64,000 bases of DNA from Heliocidaris erythrogramma (GCA_025617745.1 CM046863.1:2294001-2358000); one strand, 5' to 3'. Positions 1-11,990 are shown, numbered from the stretch's first letter. A program made the numbers and translations. The notes: generated by a model from the sequence alone, not told the origin.

Positions 1-248
1 CCCCAGCCTAATTATACTTTAAATATCGCAGAGGCTATTTTCCCTTAAAAAATTAAAATGTAGAAGTAACTTAAGGGGCGTCTTCTAAATTGCGTAGGCC
101 TACCGGTATTCATGCAGGACTGCACACCAGAAAGCAGCAGATTACCAAGCCAGGAGTTCTGGGGGAATCTGCAATGGCAAAATGACATTTTTCCAGACGT
201 GCGAGACTAGTACTAGATAGCCCTGAATATCGCTTAATTTCTTCTAAT
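1..248. other. Left flank, nothing recognised
   Basis: AT-rich sequence upstream of the LTR element. I see no convincing exon, RNA gene or repeat. Its last four bases (TAAT, 245-248) are the left target-site duplication of the LTR retrotransposon that follows. Confidence 0.5.
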
Positions 249-2134
249 TGTAACAGAGCAAAACAAGTTTTACATAAATTTGTTCCTCCTTTGTAAATAG
301 CCTCTCCCTCTCCCTCTTCCCCCCCCCCCTTCTGTGGAATGGATTAGTCCAGAAATTTCTTGCATTTTCTGTTTGAAACAAAATTAAAAGAAAGCACTGC
401 ACTCGATAAGCTCAACGGCCATGGCGCCGCAGAGTCTGTCAAGTCAGAAGGTTCTCTCCTTTTAAGAGGTATGTTTATTGATTTCATATCTGTATTAGTG
501 TAAGAATGTTGTATGTTTTACAGCTAATCTTCTGAAGAGTTTTAGTGATTAAGATGTATGATTCAGTGATGTTTTACAATGATTCAATCTCAGCCTTTCA
601 TGTGGCTGCTGAACTTTATTTTACAGTGCACAATGTAATGAGGAGTTCAGTTATAAGTGAAAGTATTGATTCATGAATTGCTAAACTTTATTACTCCTTT
701 TGACATGGGGAGACTGCATGATAGTTCATTCCAAATTAATTGTACATGATTGTATTGTATTCATCAAGTTGTTAGGAATTGTCAACTTGTTATAATATTT
801 CATGATAGGCCTATTTGATCAATCAAATACTTGATTCATGAATTGCATATCTTGGGTAGATGTGAGAAAAGTTCACACACAACAAATTTGGGAATCAGTT
901 GTAACATGCTATTTGCATAGAAAGTTACAGTGTGTGTATCGTGTGTGTGTGTGTATTATGGCTAATAGCAGTTAGGCCTGTATGTATAGTACCTGCATAG
1001 ATAAGTAAGGACCATGTAGGGCTAATACACATTTTAACTTAATGTATGTGTGTGTGTATAGCTGTAGCTGCGTGTGTTAAGTTGGCAGCAGTGCTGGACT
1101 AAAATATGTGACTTAACTTTATAGGTAAAGATGAAACAGGACAACTGAGATGATATTGTTTATCTAGCTATGCATAAATGAGACTTTCAGATTATATATG
1201 ATGAAATTCTACTTCTTACAATTGTAGATTTATTCAATGCACTTTTGGATATATGTCTATTTTGCAAACACCAATTGGTTAGAACTTAGAGGGATTTTGT
1301 TGAAAACAATCAGATAACCAGTTGAAATCCTCTCACTAGATTGTAAGTGTTTTTGTCATATGTTATAAAGATGAGTTACTCTACGAGATAGTTTGGTCTA
1401 GAGTTTATAACTTTATCTGTCATGTTTCTTTTAGATTACAGTCATCAGTATCAGGGCTATGAAGGCTGATTTAATTACACTTGCTTGATGAGCATGAAGT
1501 AGTCGGGGTGAGTGTATGGAATGTACTAACGGGTTGGAATTAAACATTATTCGCATTTTAATTTATGAATGATACTTTGTTTTAAATGAAGTGCAGTGAA
1601 GTTCAAGTAAGATAATCTGTTTAATTGCTCATTAAGACTGAATCAGTACTCTGATATACATTATAGTGTTGTTTCTTATTGTGAAACTTTCTCTTTGCTA
1701 TACATGTACATGTACATCATTCTGTGGTATTTACTTTTAAATCATATATTGAATTGCTATTTATGAAATGCTTTAAACTAAAGTGTTCACTGATGAATCA
1801 GGTTAGGCCTCTCGTCTATTATTCTCAGTGTATTATATCTATTTGATATTTGAAGCAACTCAGTTTAGCATCTTAACGAGTCGATCGTTTGATTTAAAGT
1901 ACAATTGCCATTGAAATGTGTAGATAATGTATGTAAATATTTCTAGACTGTTTGTTACAACATGTACACCAGTGACATGTATTTGTTATTTTGTTGTATT
2001 TTGATACAGGTTCTTCTTCTTCTTCTTCTTGTTCTTGTTTATATTTTTCGTACTCCATACGACGGGAGGAATAAAAGTGGAAAACCCCCAGTTACCATCT
2101 TCTTCTGGGCGTGTTTATTTCCCTGTGTGTTACA
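249..2134 (+). repeat. 5' LTR
   Basis: Starts TGTAACAG and ends TGTTACA. It contains a C-run near the start, a (TG)n microsatellite, a CTTCTT repeat and a polyadenylation signal AATAAA at 2070-2075, about 60 bp before the end, the layout expected of an R/U5 region. A short open frame in its last 170 bp recurs in the 3' LTR, but its C-terminus differs because it runs into unrelated flanks, so I do not call it a gene. Confidence 0.85.
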
Positions 2135-2137
2135 TCT

Positions 2138-2155
2138 TGGCGTCACGGACAGGAT
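2138..2155 (+). promoter_or_regulatory. Candidate primer-binding site
   Basis: TGGCGTCACGGAC begins three bases after the 5' LTR. A TGG start matches the complement of a tRNA CCA end, and the spacing is right for a PBS. I could not assign the tRNA by eye. Confidence 0.5.
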
Positions 2156-2322
2156 TCCTCCAGATGGGACGTCGTCACGCAAGAACCCTGACTACGCAGG
2201 TCTGATGTGATCAGCAATAGTTTCCACCACCAAGGGACTCGGAAACCTGGATTCCAGAGTGGTTGACATCATGGGTGTGAGGTATTTACACGATTAATTG
2301 ACATTTAAATACTTTTATCAAC

Positions 2323-2445
2323 ATGGCGCAGTCGGCGGAATTTTCATCTTTGCAAAGCCCTGGCCTTCTGTGCAGCTTCTTCAGCAAGGACACTGTCAAC
2401 TTTGATCTTGGACGTCAAAGTTTTGTAAATATTACTGTAGGTTAA
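2323..2445 (+). CDS. Short ORF in LTR-element internal region (possible gag remnant)
   Basis: A 40-codon open frame starting ATGGCGCAG and ending TAA. It is the first ATG with a reasonable context after the PBS, which is where gag starts in an intact LTR element. No Gag motif or zinc knuckle is visible and the frame closes almost at once. It may be the leftover start of gag, a short upstream ORF or chance. It is not recognisable by family. Confidence 0.2.
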   Translation: MAQSAEFSSLQSPGLLCSFFSKDTVNFDLGRQSFVNITVG

Positions 2446-3676
2446 GGTGTTACCATGGTAACTGTATATTTTTGAGTGCTGTAGCTGGGTCGGTTTCGAT
2501 ATTTTATGTATTGATAGGATATTAGGAGGGATGACAGTAATACAGTGTGAGTAGAGTAGGTATGCAACTCTAGCGTTGATGGCTTTGTCAATAATGAATA
2601 GTCAGAATATTTCTTGCTTTGAAATTTGGGGACTTTTGGAATTGATAGTCCAGTAAAGTGTAAATTTGTTTGAAAGTATTTTGTTAATTGAGGGTACGCG
2701 CATTTCGTTGGTTTGCTGGTTTTAGAGACTGCTTTTGAAAAAGCAGGGAAGCCTATGTCCGTAATGTTTTATTTAATATTTTGGTCAGCAATGGTAACTG
2801 AGTGCGTGTATAGTCTGATATGGATATCGTATTGCATTGTTTCATATTGATATTTCTTATGTTACTAGGAATTGGCTGGAATTACTGTTAGAATTAGTCA
2901 GTTGAAGTATTTAATGTTAATTTCGAAAACCTCGACATGAGACCGGAATTGCATGAGAGAAATATGGGTTGACTATTCGGAACAGTAAAGAGTTTCTCCG
3001 TACCTTTGTCTTTCTGTTAACCTCGTGAGGAGGCCGGAAAGGGCACATTGGTAGCGTTGAGTGTTAGCCATAGCTTACTAGGATTTCTTTGTGTATTGCA
3101 ATGGTGATAGGGATATCCATTATCGTAACGAAGCACAGGTCCGTTTTCCTGATGGGTATTTTGCGAAAGTATTAAATTGTTTATACAGAAATGACACCGG
3201 GTATAGGTTTATATAGGGTGTATATACTGTTAAAATCATTTGCTTTGTGACAGACACAGCTGTAACATGAAAATTTATGTCGATAAAAGGCTTAGCAGTA
3301 GAGACTCTGGAACTGTTAGGATCAGTCGGTTAGCACTTAGGCTGATTTCAATGCTAGGAGGCTCGTCATGAGTTTAGTATTGCATAGTGAGGAGTGTAGG
3401 GCTGAAACAGTTGAGTTATGCACTAGATATGTTTTCTGTGATTCTCGTCATGAGACCTGAAAGTTCGTATTTGTGGTGCGGGTTGGCCAATTGTGTTATG
3501 ACGTGAATTTTCATGTTCTGTGTTACTAGTAATAATCGCATGATTAATATTGGTTTGCATATTGGCAAGGTGGTAGGGTTATAAAATCTGAAACAGCTGT
3601 AATGGTGACAAGATATATTTAGGGAATTTGGTGTAATTAATTTTTGTAGCCTGAGTGTCGGGACGCCACTCAATTA
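2446..3676 (+). other. Non-coding internal region of the LTR element
   Basis: About 1.2 kb with stops in all frames and only short, unconvincing ORFs. No RT, integrase or protease motif is visible. This is why the element is called non-autonomous. Confidence 0.6.
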
Positions 3677-3688
3677 AGCAGGGAAGTG
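3677..3688 (+). promoter_or_regulatory. Polypurine tract
   Basis: AGCAGGGAAGTG lies directly before the 3' LTR, where the plus-strand primer of an LTR retrotransposon is expected. It is purine-rich with two pyrimidine interruptions. Confidence 0.5.
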
Positions 3689-5577
3689 TGTAACAGAGCA
3701 AAACAAGTTTTACATAAATTTGTTCCTCCTTTGTAAATAGCCTCTCCCTCTCCCCCTTCCCCCCCCCCCCCCTTCTGTGGAATGGATTAGTCCAGAAATT
3801 TCTTGCATTTTCTGTTTGAAACAAAATTAAAAGAAAGCACTGCACTCGATAAGCTCAACGGCCATGGCGCCGCAGAGTCTGTCAAGTCAGAAGGTTCTCT
3901 CCTTTTAAGAGGTATGTTTATTGATTTCATATCTGTATTAGTGTAAGAATGTTGTATGTTTTACAGCTAATCTTCTGAAGAGTTTTAGTGATTAAGATGT
4001 ATGATTCAGTGATGTTTTACAATGATTCAATCTCAGCCTTTCATGTGGCTGCTGAACTTTATTTTACAGTGCACAATGTAATGAGGAGTTCAGTTATAAG
4101 TGAAAGTATTGATTCATGAATTGCTAAACTTTATTACTCCTTTTGACATGGGGAGACTGCATGATAGTTCATTCCAAATTAATTGTACATGATTGTATTG
4201 TATTCATCAAGTTGTTAGGAATTGTCAACTTGTTATAATATTTCATGATAGGCCTATTTGATCAATCAAATACTTGATTCATGAATTGCATATCTTGGGT
4301 AGATGTGAGAAAAGTTCACACACAACAAATTTGGGAATCAGTTGTAACATGCTATTTGCATAGAAAGTTACAGTGTGTGTATCGTGTGTGTGTGTGTATT
4401 ATGGCTAATAGCAGTTAGGCCTGTATGTATAGTACCTGCATAGATAAGTAAGGACCATGTAGGGCTAATACACATTTTAACTTAATGTATGTGTGTGTGT
4501 GTGTATAGCTGTAGCTGTGTTAAGTTGGCAGCAGTGCTGGACTAAAATATGTGACTTAACTTTATAGGTAAAGATGAAACAGGACAACTGAGATGATATT
4601 GTTTATCTAGCTATGCATAAATGAGACTTTCAGATTATATATGATGAAATTCTACTTCTTACAATTGTAGATTTATTCAATGCACTTTTGGATATATGTT
4701 TATTTTGCAAACACCAATTGGTTAGAACTTAGAGGGATTTTGTTGAAAACAATCAGATAACCAGTTGAAATCCTCTCACTAGATTGTAAGTGTTTTTGTC
4801 ATATGTTATAAAGATGAGTTACTCTACGAGATAGTTTGGTCTAGAGTTTATAACTTTATCTGTCATGTTTCTTTTAGATTACAGTCATCAGTATCAGGGC
4901 TATGAAGGCTGATTTAATTACACTTGCTTGATGAGCATGAAGTAGTCGGGGTGAGTGTATGGAATGTACTAACGGGTTGGAATTAAACATTATTCGCATT
5001 TTAATTTATGAATGATACTTTGTTTTAAATGAAGTGCAGTGAAGTTCAAGTAAGATAATCTGTTTAATTGCTCATTAAGACTGAATCAGTACTCTGATAT
5101 ACATTATAGTGTTGTTTCTTATTGTGAAACTTTCTCTTTGCTATACATGTACATGTACATCATTCTGTGGTATTTACTTTTAAATCATATATTGAATTGC
5201 TATTTATGAAATGCTTTAAACTAAAGTGTTCACTGATGAATCAGGTTAGGCCTCTCGTCTATTATTCTCAGTGTATTATATCTATTTGATATTTGAAGCA
5301 ACTCAGTTTAGCATCTTAACGAGTCGATCGTTTGATTTAAAGTACAATTGCCATTGAAATGTGTAGATAATGTATGTAAATATTTCTAGACTGTTTGTTA
5401 CAACATGTACACCAGTGACATGTATTTGTTATTTTGTTGTATTTTGATACAGGTTCTTCTTCTTCTTCTTCTTGTTCTTGTTTATATTTTTCGTACTCCA
5501 TACGACGGGAGGAATAAAAGTGGAAAACCCCCAGTTACCATCTTCTTCTGGGCGTGTTTATTTCCCTGTGTGTTACA
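3689..5577 (+). repeat. 3' LTR
   Basis: Near-identical direct copy of 249-2134, with AATAAA at 5513-5518. It differs by a longer C-run, a longer TG microsatellite, loss of a few bases after it and at least one C/T substitution. It is followed by TAAT, the right target-site duplication. Confidence 0.85.
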
Positions 5578-5695
5578 TAATATACATCAAAGCCTTTCAA
5601 ATACAAGATATTACATGATTATTCTAATAATTCCAAAGCTTTAAGAGTCTAAAGATAGGTCTAATTCAAAATAAACATTGCATTATAATTATTAC

Positions 5696-5826
5696 CTGTC
5701 GTATTTGGTCAGCAGGAAATTAGCGAGATCCGCGGCGAGTTTCTGCCTGAAGCTCCGGCTTGGAAAAGATTGGCATGCCGCTGCCGTTGGTAAAAACACC
5801 CAAGGTTGAGGAAATAGTTCCGGCCT
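5696..5826 (-). CDS. Candidate orphan exon, unknown protein
   Basis: On the minus strand a 131-bp segment lies between an acceptor-like sequence (AATTGCAG before AGGCCGG) and a donor (GACAG then GTAATAAT). One frame is open throughout (about 43 residues). It is richer in GC than its surroundings and ends with a helix-like stretch including KLAADLANFLL. No neighbouring exon could be joined and no family is recognised. It could be an exon of a host gene into whose vicinity the LTR element inserted, a transposon fragment, or chance. Confidence 0.3.
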
Positions 5827-6228
5827 CTGCAATTTTACGGTGATACACAACAGTGATTTCAAATTTCAAAATTATTTTAATCAATAAGAATGCATCTGGA
5901 CGATAAATTGCTGATTATTTTTTTATCCTTCAAACCCTGACAAAGAAATTCAGATATGTTGTAGCCAATTAAATTCTTAATCAGATTATATAAAACCCTG
6001 TTAAACCCTACTGTCCCAAATTTCGGTAAATTATTGACGTAGTCTAACTGTTCAGCGTGAGTTTTTGACAAATTCTACAAAAACGTAATTTATGAATTTT
6101 TCCAACAAAAAATGTAACCTTGGGGAAAAAAACACTTTAGAAATGTTTGGAATAAATAAATCAACAATTCTCATGCAAAAATTATGAATACTTGCAAACC
6201 GTAAGCCCAAAAAACAAAAAAAACAAAT
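5827..6228. other. AT-rich spacer
   Basis: Short chance ORFs only; no supported gene or repeat. Confidence 0.5.
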
Positions 6229-6461
6229 GGGACTCAAAAGTCCTTTGGATGGGACGCATAGTCTCCTCAAGGGGACTCATGTTCTTTTAATGGGACTCGA
6301 TGTCCTTTTAGTGGGACTCGATGTCCTTTTAGTGGGACTCGATGTCCTTCTAGTGGGACTCACTGTCCCTAATAGGGGACTCGGTCTTTTTGGTGGGACT
6401 CAATGTCCTTCGTGTGGGACTCCGTGTCCTTTTGAGGGGACTCAATGTCTCGTAAAGATAG
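6229..6461 (+). repeat. Minisatellite, ~20-bp GTGGGACTC unit
   Basis: About ten degenerate tandem copies of a unit like GTGGGACTCGATGTCCTTTT directly abut the first CCCTAA array. It differs from the GGTACCC minisatellite that precedes the second and third telomeric arrays, so the first array has a different distal flank. The open frame through it is a by-product of the repeat. Confidence 0.85.
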
Positions 6462-6727
6462 CCCTAACCCTAACCCTAACCCTAACCCTAACCCTAACCC
6501 TAACCCTAACCCTAACCCTAACCCTAACCCTAACCCTAACCCTAACCCTAACCCTAACCCTAACCCTAACCCTAACCCTAACCCTAACCCTAACCCCTAA
6601 CCCTAACCCTAACCCTAACCCTAACCCTAACCCCTAACCCTAACCCTAACCCTAACCCTAACCCTAACCCTAACCCTAACCCTAACCCTAACCCTAACCC
6701 TAACCCTAACCCTAACCCTAACCCTAA
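6462..6727 (+). repeat. Interstitial telomeric array 1, (CCCTAA)n
   Basis: About 44 tandem CCCTAA units, with occasional extra C variants (CCCCTAA). The C-rich strand reads left to right, so the chromosome-proximal side would be to the right. It ends CCCTAA directly followed by one TTAGGG (6728-6733), a small inversion at the edge. The Leu-Thr and Asn-Pro repeat ORFs here are translations of the satellite. Confidence 0.97.
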
Positions 6728-9000
6728 TTAGGGTTGTGGGACCTGACTTTTTTTTTTTAAACGCCCAGGGTTAGCTTATTATAAGGTGGTTAAGGTTCTA
6801 GCCAGAGGGTTAGCTTTCTAAATAGTTAAATATTATTAGGGTTTTTTTTGGAACAAAAATATTTTGTCATTTCCTTTTTATTAACCTTTTACCTCTCAGA
6901 GGTACCAATACGTAAGTTTTGAGGTGCTAAACGGTCAACCCTGGGTTTTGCACCAAACCATTTTGATTAGATATTTTGTTTCTTGCTCTTTTTGAAATCT
7001 TTTTGGCCAACTTCAAGCTATCGTCCCCCCATATTTATATTCTGTCGTTGGTTCAGTTTCATTCACGCAATTCTTTCAAAATGCATCAAACATGAAAAAA
7101 AGTGACCCTTGGGTACCTTTGCTGGTTTGCTATGTTCCAGATGTCCCGGGACTCCAAGGGTTTTGTTAGATTGATGGGTTAACGACTAACACCTTAACAA
7201 CCTACTTTTAGAGCCTAATTCCGACCTCCAGGGTTATGGACTTCATTTCTTCAAAAAAATGCAGTAAACCAACCCGTCACACTATCCCATCATCTCTTTT
7301 CTATCAGATCAAAATATCAAATAAAGAAAACATAGGCCAAAAAAATTCAAAAAATCCACATGTCTTTATCTTATCATCGGAAAGATATCCTGTAAATATG
7401 GCAACATTTGATTCAGTAGTTAATTAATTAGAAGCAATTATTCAAAAAAAAAATTCCATCAAATTTATGCAAAATCACCAAAATCACGTTTTTACCCTAT
7501 TTTCAACTTGCTCTATTTTCCTTAATAATCACTTTTAGATCAGCGGACTGCCTTAGTTCTGACCCTTAATTCATTATTATCATAATGCAACCTTGTTTTC
7601 CTTTCTCTTTTCATTCAAAATATCCATTATTAGCTAACCCTAATCACTCCTTTTTTGCTCCGACAGATATAACTCGGATCTAATCCCCATAGGTTTTCTA
7701 CAGTATTAGACTCAAAAGTGGGTCCAGGAAAAATCATCACAAACAGAAAATTAATCTCAACCATAAGCTATTTTAACCTCATTTCAATCCAAAAATAACT
7801 GTAGAACACTTTTCTGCCAGTGGATTCATGTAAATTCATCTATTTATTGCTCAAAATCCCACAAAATAACTTCATTTTTCATCCCAAATTCGGCATTGGC
7901 CAAATTCAACGGAGAGGGCGCTTCGAACAATAACAAACAAAATATTCCCACGGTCTGAAGTAAGCCACTGCCAACGGCAACCTCCTTGCGATCGCGATAT
8001 CCACCCTTCCAAAATGTCCCTAATAGGCTAACATACAGCTTTCTGGGCTATCGCGATACATTACTTTTTTAAAATCTCATACGGCTAACTTCAGCTTTTG
8101 CAATATTTTCCTGGATTTCTCGCCCTAACCCTACCAGTGTATTCATGCGCTCATGTAATCCGGTTTTTCAAAATCTCAAACCCTTTCAGCACAAATATAA
8201 CTACGAGCAAGTAGCTAGTTTTTTTTCAAATCCCAATCAATTGTCCATAAATTAACGTGACTCATCAGTGATTTTTAATTTACAATTCAGTTAGTCAGTT
8301 TTTCCCCATCGGTCATCAAATAAATCACAATAGGCCTATTCAGATAATATAGGTTAGGGTTAGGGTTACTTGGGGTTTGTGCATAGGCCTCACGGTCTCC
8401 AGGTATCGCCAGGTATCCATCGACGACGTCGACGGTATTTGAACGTATTGACTGTTGACTGTTGTTATTCATTGTCCGTGGAAAGTTAGATTCAAATTCA
8501 GTTGTCTCTCCCGGATTTTCAAGTAAAAATAGAGGAAAACCTACATCTGCAGGTAAGTTGAGAAACATTTAAGTTTATTATTATCCAACCCAACTAAGAA
8601 ATAGCGTAGCTGTAGGGCCTATAATATCACCAGTTAAGACTGAACTTTTGCCTTTTGGCTTCGCTTAGTTTGCTGCAGCGGCGCGTCACGGCGCTGCCCC
8701 CCAGCCCGGCCCGACCAGCCCGGACCAGCCTTCCGTTGGACTTCAATTCAAGTTCAACTAAACTTTATTCAATCATTAGATTTAGAATGAGTCTAATAAT
8801 TAAAAACAATGTGATAGTATAAGAAATTCATAACATCATGAAAATATAATGAATATGAATTATGGAAGAATAGACATTCACAAAGATTAGAATTTAGAAA
8901 CATGACTGAGAAAAGAACAATTTGGATGTTTCAATTTCACTTTAAAGTTTAAGTTTAGTCATCTGTCATAGTGTCATGTATTGTTAGTTTACTACTAGCT
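6728..9000. other. Proximal AT-rich part of unit A
   Basis: No gene recognised. It contains two TTAGGG units at about 8352-8366. A 93-codon minus-strand ORF (8287-8568) is disrupted by substitutions and a deletion in copy B, which argues against coding. A GC-rich CCCGGCCCGACC stretch lies near 8690-8730. Confidence 0.6.
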
Positions 9001-9385
9001 TTCACACCGGGACCTGTGTGGAGTTAATGTACGTAGTGTTGTGTAGCGACTACGCAACACTTCGCTACCGTACGCTGTCCCTACGAAAGTCTATACCCAG
9101 GAACGCAAAATAGGTACGCAAAAAATTGAACATGCTTAATTTTTTGGCGTACTGCCTGCGTAGAGCCAGAGAACGCAGTTTATATGCAAGCCTACGCAAC
9201 ACTTCACCACTGTGCGCCATTCCTACGCAACACTACGCCAAAATGCCCCGGCCCGGTGACGCAAAACATATTTTGATAGGCCTACTTGCGCATGAAATGC
9301 AGGTTCAAGTCAGAGCTACGCACCCGCACATACACCAAATGCGATGCGTTCAATGCACCAAGCTTTTGATGTGACTGACGAGATT
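9001..9385. repeat. ACGCAACACT-rich repeat
   Basis: Several imperfect repeats of CTACGCAACACT and its complement occur here and again at 18386-18771 in unit B. The 82-aa plus-strand ORF (9126-9374) is conserved between copies with only a substitution or two, but the copies are too recent for that to imply selection. It looks like a fold-back or MITE fragment. Confidence 0.4.
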
Positions 9386-9758
9386 ATCATTTGCGGTCAC
9401 CAAAACCACCGAGTAATTTTCCTTTGTTTTTTGTAATAATATATCACTAGGCCTGATTACTAATCAGTCATCTTCAAAATTAAGATTTACATTCATGACA
9501 TTATGTTTGCTAAGCTTTTCTTTCATGTTATCAAGAAACTTTGGCATATGTGACCTGCATATAATCCCAAGCTTTTTTGTTTTGTATACATATATAGGTC
9601 AGCTGACACTGCCTTCGCCCCTTCCCAAGACATACCATGGATGGATCCTAACCCTGGCCTAACCCAAAATTTGCCGTCGGATGGAGACGACCAAGAGTGG
9701 TGGGTACTCGGTGGACATGAATGCCATTTTTAAAGATTTTTCGCGAGTATGCAGATTT

Positions 9759-9900
9759 AGTCTCGTTTCATGCTGTCGCCACCAATGAAAGTTCTTAATT
9801 GATATCCGGAACATCGTGGGAATCGAACTCATCCGACATAGCACAAAATGAGACCCACGTGGCGGAACCACTCGACTACAAAATCCTGTACATTCAGGCA
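9759..9900 (-). mobile_element. tRNA-derived SINE (type 1), unit A
   Basis: On the minus strand the sequence runs from an A-box-like GTCGAGTGGTT to a B-box-like GAGTTCGATTCC, the internal pol III promoter layout of a tRNA (Ser/Leu-like spacing), then a tail shared with the second SINE type at 12383. The 80-aa minus ORF over it is incidental. A near-identical copy is at 19181-19322. Confidence 0.65.
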
Positions 9901-10101
9901 AAAAGTGAAAAACGGTGGGTGTAGATTATATCTGAAGCACCACCTACAGCGAAAGGGGAAATTCAGGAGCAGATACCATGTGAAAGTAAACATGGCCTTT
10001 GATCGTTATCAAGATTCGTTTGGAAAGTTCTCCAGAAGGGGCAAATAGTTAATGAGTTTGACAAAACGTAAACGTGGAATGATTGTTTATCGTTAAAGTG
10101 G

Positions 10102-10276
10102 CCTGGGGTGTTTCATAAAGCTGTTCGTAAAGTTACGAATGACTTTACGAACGACTGGAACATGTTCTTGGGTGCTACACTAACCAGATTCTCAATCATT
10201 TAGCACAAGAACTCATCACCAGTCGTGCATAAAATTTGTGCGTAACTTACGAACAGCTTTATGAAACATCCCCAGG
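10102..10276. mobile_element. Fold-back MITE, unit A
   Basis: Imperfect inverted repeat: the left end CCTGGGGTGTTTCATAAAG is the complement of the right end CTTTATGAAACATCCCCAGG, with one mismatch. The complementarity extends inward through GCTGTTCGTAA. About 175 bp, non-coding. The copy in unit B is 19523-19697. Confidence 0.75.
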
Positions 10277-11164
10277 TCTACGATTTCATTGTGTACATTT
10301 TTCAAATTTTTTATGTTGTTAAATAAAGCCCGTCAAAATAGTTGTGCTTACGCACAGGATACATGTTTGTGTATAATAAGTGTACATGACCTCAGCCATT
10401 GAATAGGAGTGGTTGCAATTGCAACGCAGTATGTGTCGTGCATAAAGGGTTTATTCATGTAAACAAGCATCATGTAAATAAGCATTAGCTTATGTTTTTA
10501 GTAACTTACAAGAGCTAAAAGAGGGGTGGTATTCTGAGATTTATTTAATCTTGATTTTAGTGAAATAATTTGAATTGTCATAATAAAATGAACGCTTATA
10601 TGGTTAATGCATGTGCAAAAGTGACTGCGTACGCGGAATTCATCTGTGCAAACACCAATGAAATTTTGCAATTTGAAATATGTTATGACAAAATCTTTTC
10701 ACTAAAATCAAGATAAAATAAATCTCAGAATACCATCCCTGTTCTGAGGGAATATTATTGATGTCAGTTCTCATAGGGGCTGGACTCGCATAGACTACTT
10801 TGCAAATTGTTCATTTAAAGGGGCAATAAGATGTCATATCTGTTAATTGCAGTGCATGAGAGGCTCATTCCAAGCGCAGAATATAATAAGCAGAGACATA
10901 AATGCATACATTGTAGAGCTGGATGGTTAAATTCTTTTGGGGGTTTATTTTGTCATATCAAGATCACATGATATCAAGACTATTTGAAGATTCACTGTAA
11001 AGTAAACAGGTTTACATGCATTTAATTTTGTTTACAATGCTTTGTATACTTTCTTTACAGTGAACCGTTAATCGCAAATTTGCAGATTGTTCATCGACAT
11101 GAAGATGACTTGTTCCTGAAGAATAGAATAGAGATGAATAAGAAAAGGACGAGTTGTTTCATCG

Positions 11165-11480
11165 TTTATTTGCATGTTCACAGTTGAAAAGAGATTTATT
11201 GAATGATTGATAGATCACAAGAAAGAGGAGAGAAAGAGAGACGAGGGAGTGAGGGGTATATTGTCCGATCAGGAGAAAGAAAGAGAGATGGGGAGGGGGG
11301 CGAGGACGATAAAGAGATTTAATGATTGACAGATCAGGAGGCAGGAAAAATGAAGAGAGCAAAGGAACGAGGGAGAGTATCAATGAGAAAGAGGTAGAGA
11401 AAAAGGGAAGGCAGGAGTGAGAGAGAGAGAGAAAGAATGAGGAGATGTATAGATAAAGAGAGGATGCAGATTGAGTGAGA
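11165..11480. repeat. GA-rich low-complexity tract, unit A
   Basis: Purine-rich (GAGAGA, GAAAGAGA) stretch. The Ser/Leu-rich minus-strand ORFs over it are compositional. A matching pyrimidine tract follows at 11650-11990. Confidence 0.8.
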
Positions 11481-11493
11481 AGAAAAGAGCCCA

Positions 11494-11623
11494 GGGGCTC
11501 CTTTCACAGAGCCATCATTAGTCTTCTTGGATAATACATAGAAACGTTTGTTGTAAAATCAACACGCATTTCTATGGGATGTCCACAGACTTAGACTTGA
11601 CGGTTTCGTGAAACGGGCCCCCC
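11494..11623. mobile_element. MITE-like element with GGGGCYCC...CGTGAAACGGGCCCC ends, unit A
   Basis: Begins GGGGCTCCTTTCACAGAGCC and ends GTTTCGTGAAACGGGCCCCC, imperfect inverted ends of the GGGGCCGTTTCA type seen again at 43169, 45307 and 51074. About 130 bp, non-coding, and present in unit B at about 20932-21062. Confidence 0.5.
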
Positions 11624-11649
11624 AGAGAAATAATAAGAATCACATGTTC

Positions 11650-11990
11650 ACCCTTTAAAAAAATATGTTTCTTCCTTTCGCTCTTACTGATCTATCGCCC
11701 TGTCTCTCTCTACTCTTCTCTAATATCTACCTCATTCGCTCTCTCTTTTCTTGTATTCCTCTCCTTCTTTCTCTCTACTACTCTCTTAAGCTCTCACACA
11801 CTATCTACCTTCTGTCTTCCCCTCTGTCTCTAGTGTTCTCAAAGATCTACATGTATCTCATCCTCTAGCTCTCTCCCCCTCTTTTCTTTATCTATATCCT
11901 TATTTCTACTATTCTATCTGTCTCTCTTTCTCTCCCAGACACAAAAACACTGTACTCCCTACCCCCACCCCCACTTTTTCTTTCATCTCT
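11650..11990. repeat. CT-rich low-complexity tract, unit A
   Basis: TCTCTC-rich pyrimidine stretch; ORFs through it are compositional. Confidence 0.8.

Larger units (their letters stand above)
249..5577 (+). mobile_element. Non-autonomous LTR retrotransposon (LARD-like)
   Basis: Two direct repeats of about 1.89 kb (249-2134 and 3689-5577) flank 1.55 kb of internal sequence. Each repeat starts TGTAACA and ends TGTTACA, the TG...CA ends expected of LTRs. The element is flanked on both sides by TAAT (245-248 and 5578-5581), a 4-bp target-site duplication. A PBS-like TGG sequence follows the 5' LTR and a purine-rich tract precedes the 3' LTR. No gag, protease, RT or integrase is visible in the internal part, so it must depend on another element for movement. 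The LTRs differ only by a few substitutions, microsatellite changes and C-run length, so the insertion looks young. The strand follows the PBS-to-PPT order. The superfamily is unproven; a 4-bp TSD would fit Ty3/Gypsy-like integration. Confidence 0.85.

Noticed and set aside
1962-2210. 82-aa ORF at the end of the 5' LTR (79 aa in the 3' LTR)
   Set aside because: Lies in the R/U5 region and its ends differ according to flanking sequence; no domain. Treated as part of the LTR.
6227-6637. 136-aa plus-strand ORF with Leu-Thr and Asn-Pro repeats (and the 78-aa one at 15926)
   Set aside because: Translations of the GGGACTC minisatellite and CCCTAA array; no gene.
9759-9900. Functional tRNA gene
   Set aside because: A- and B-box-like motifs are present but no complete cloverleaf could be drawn by eye, and the SINE tail follows directly.
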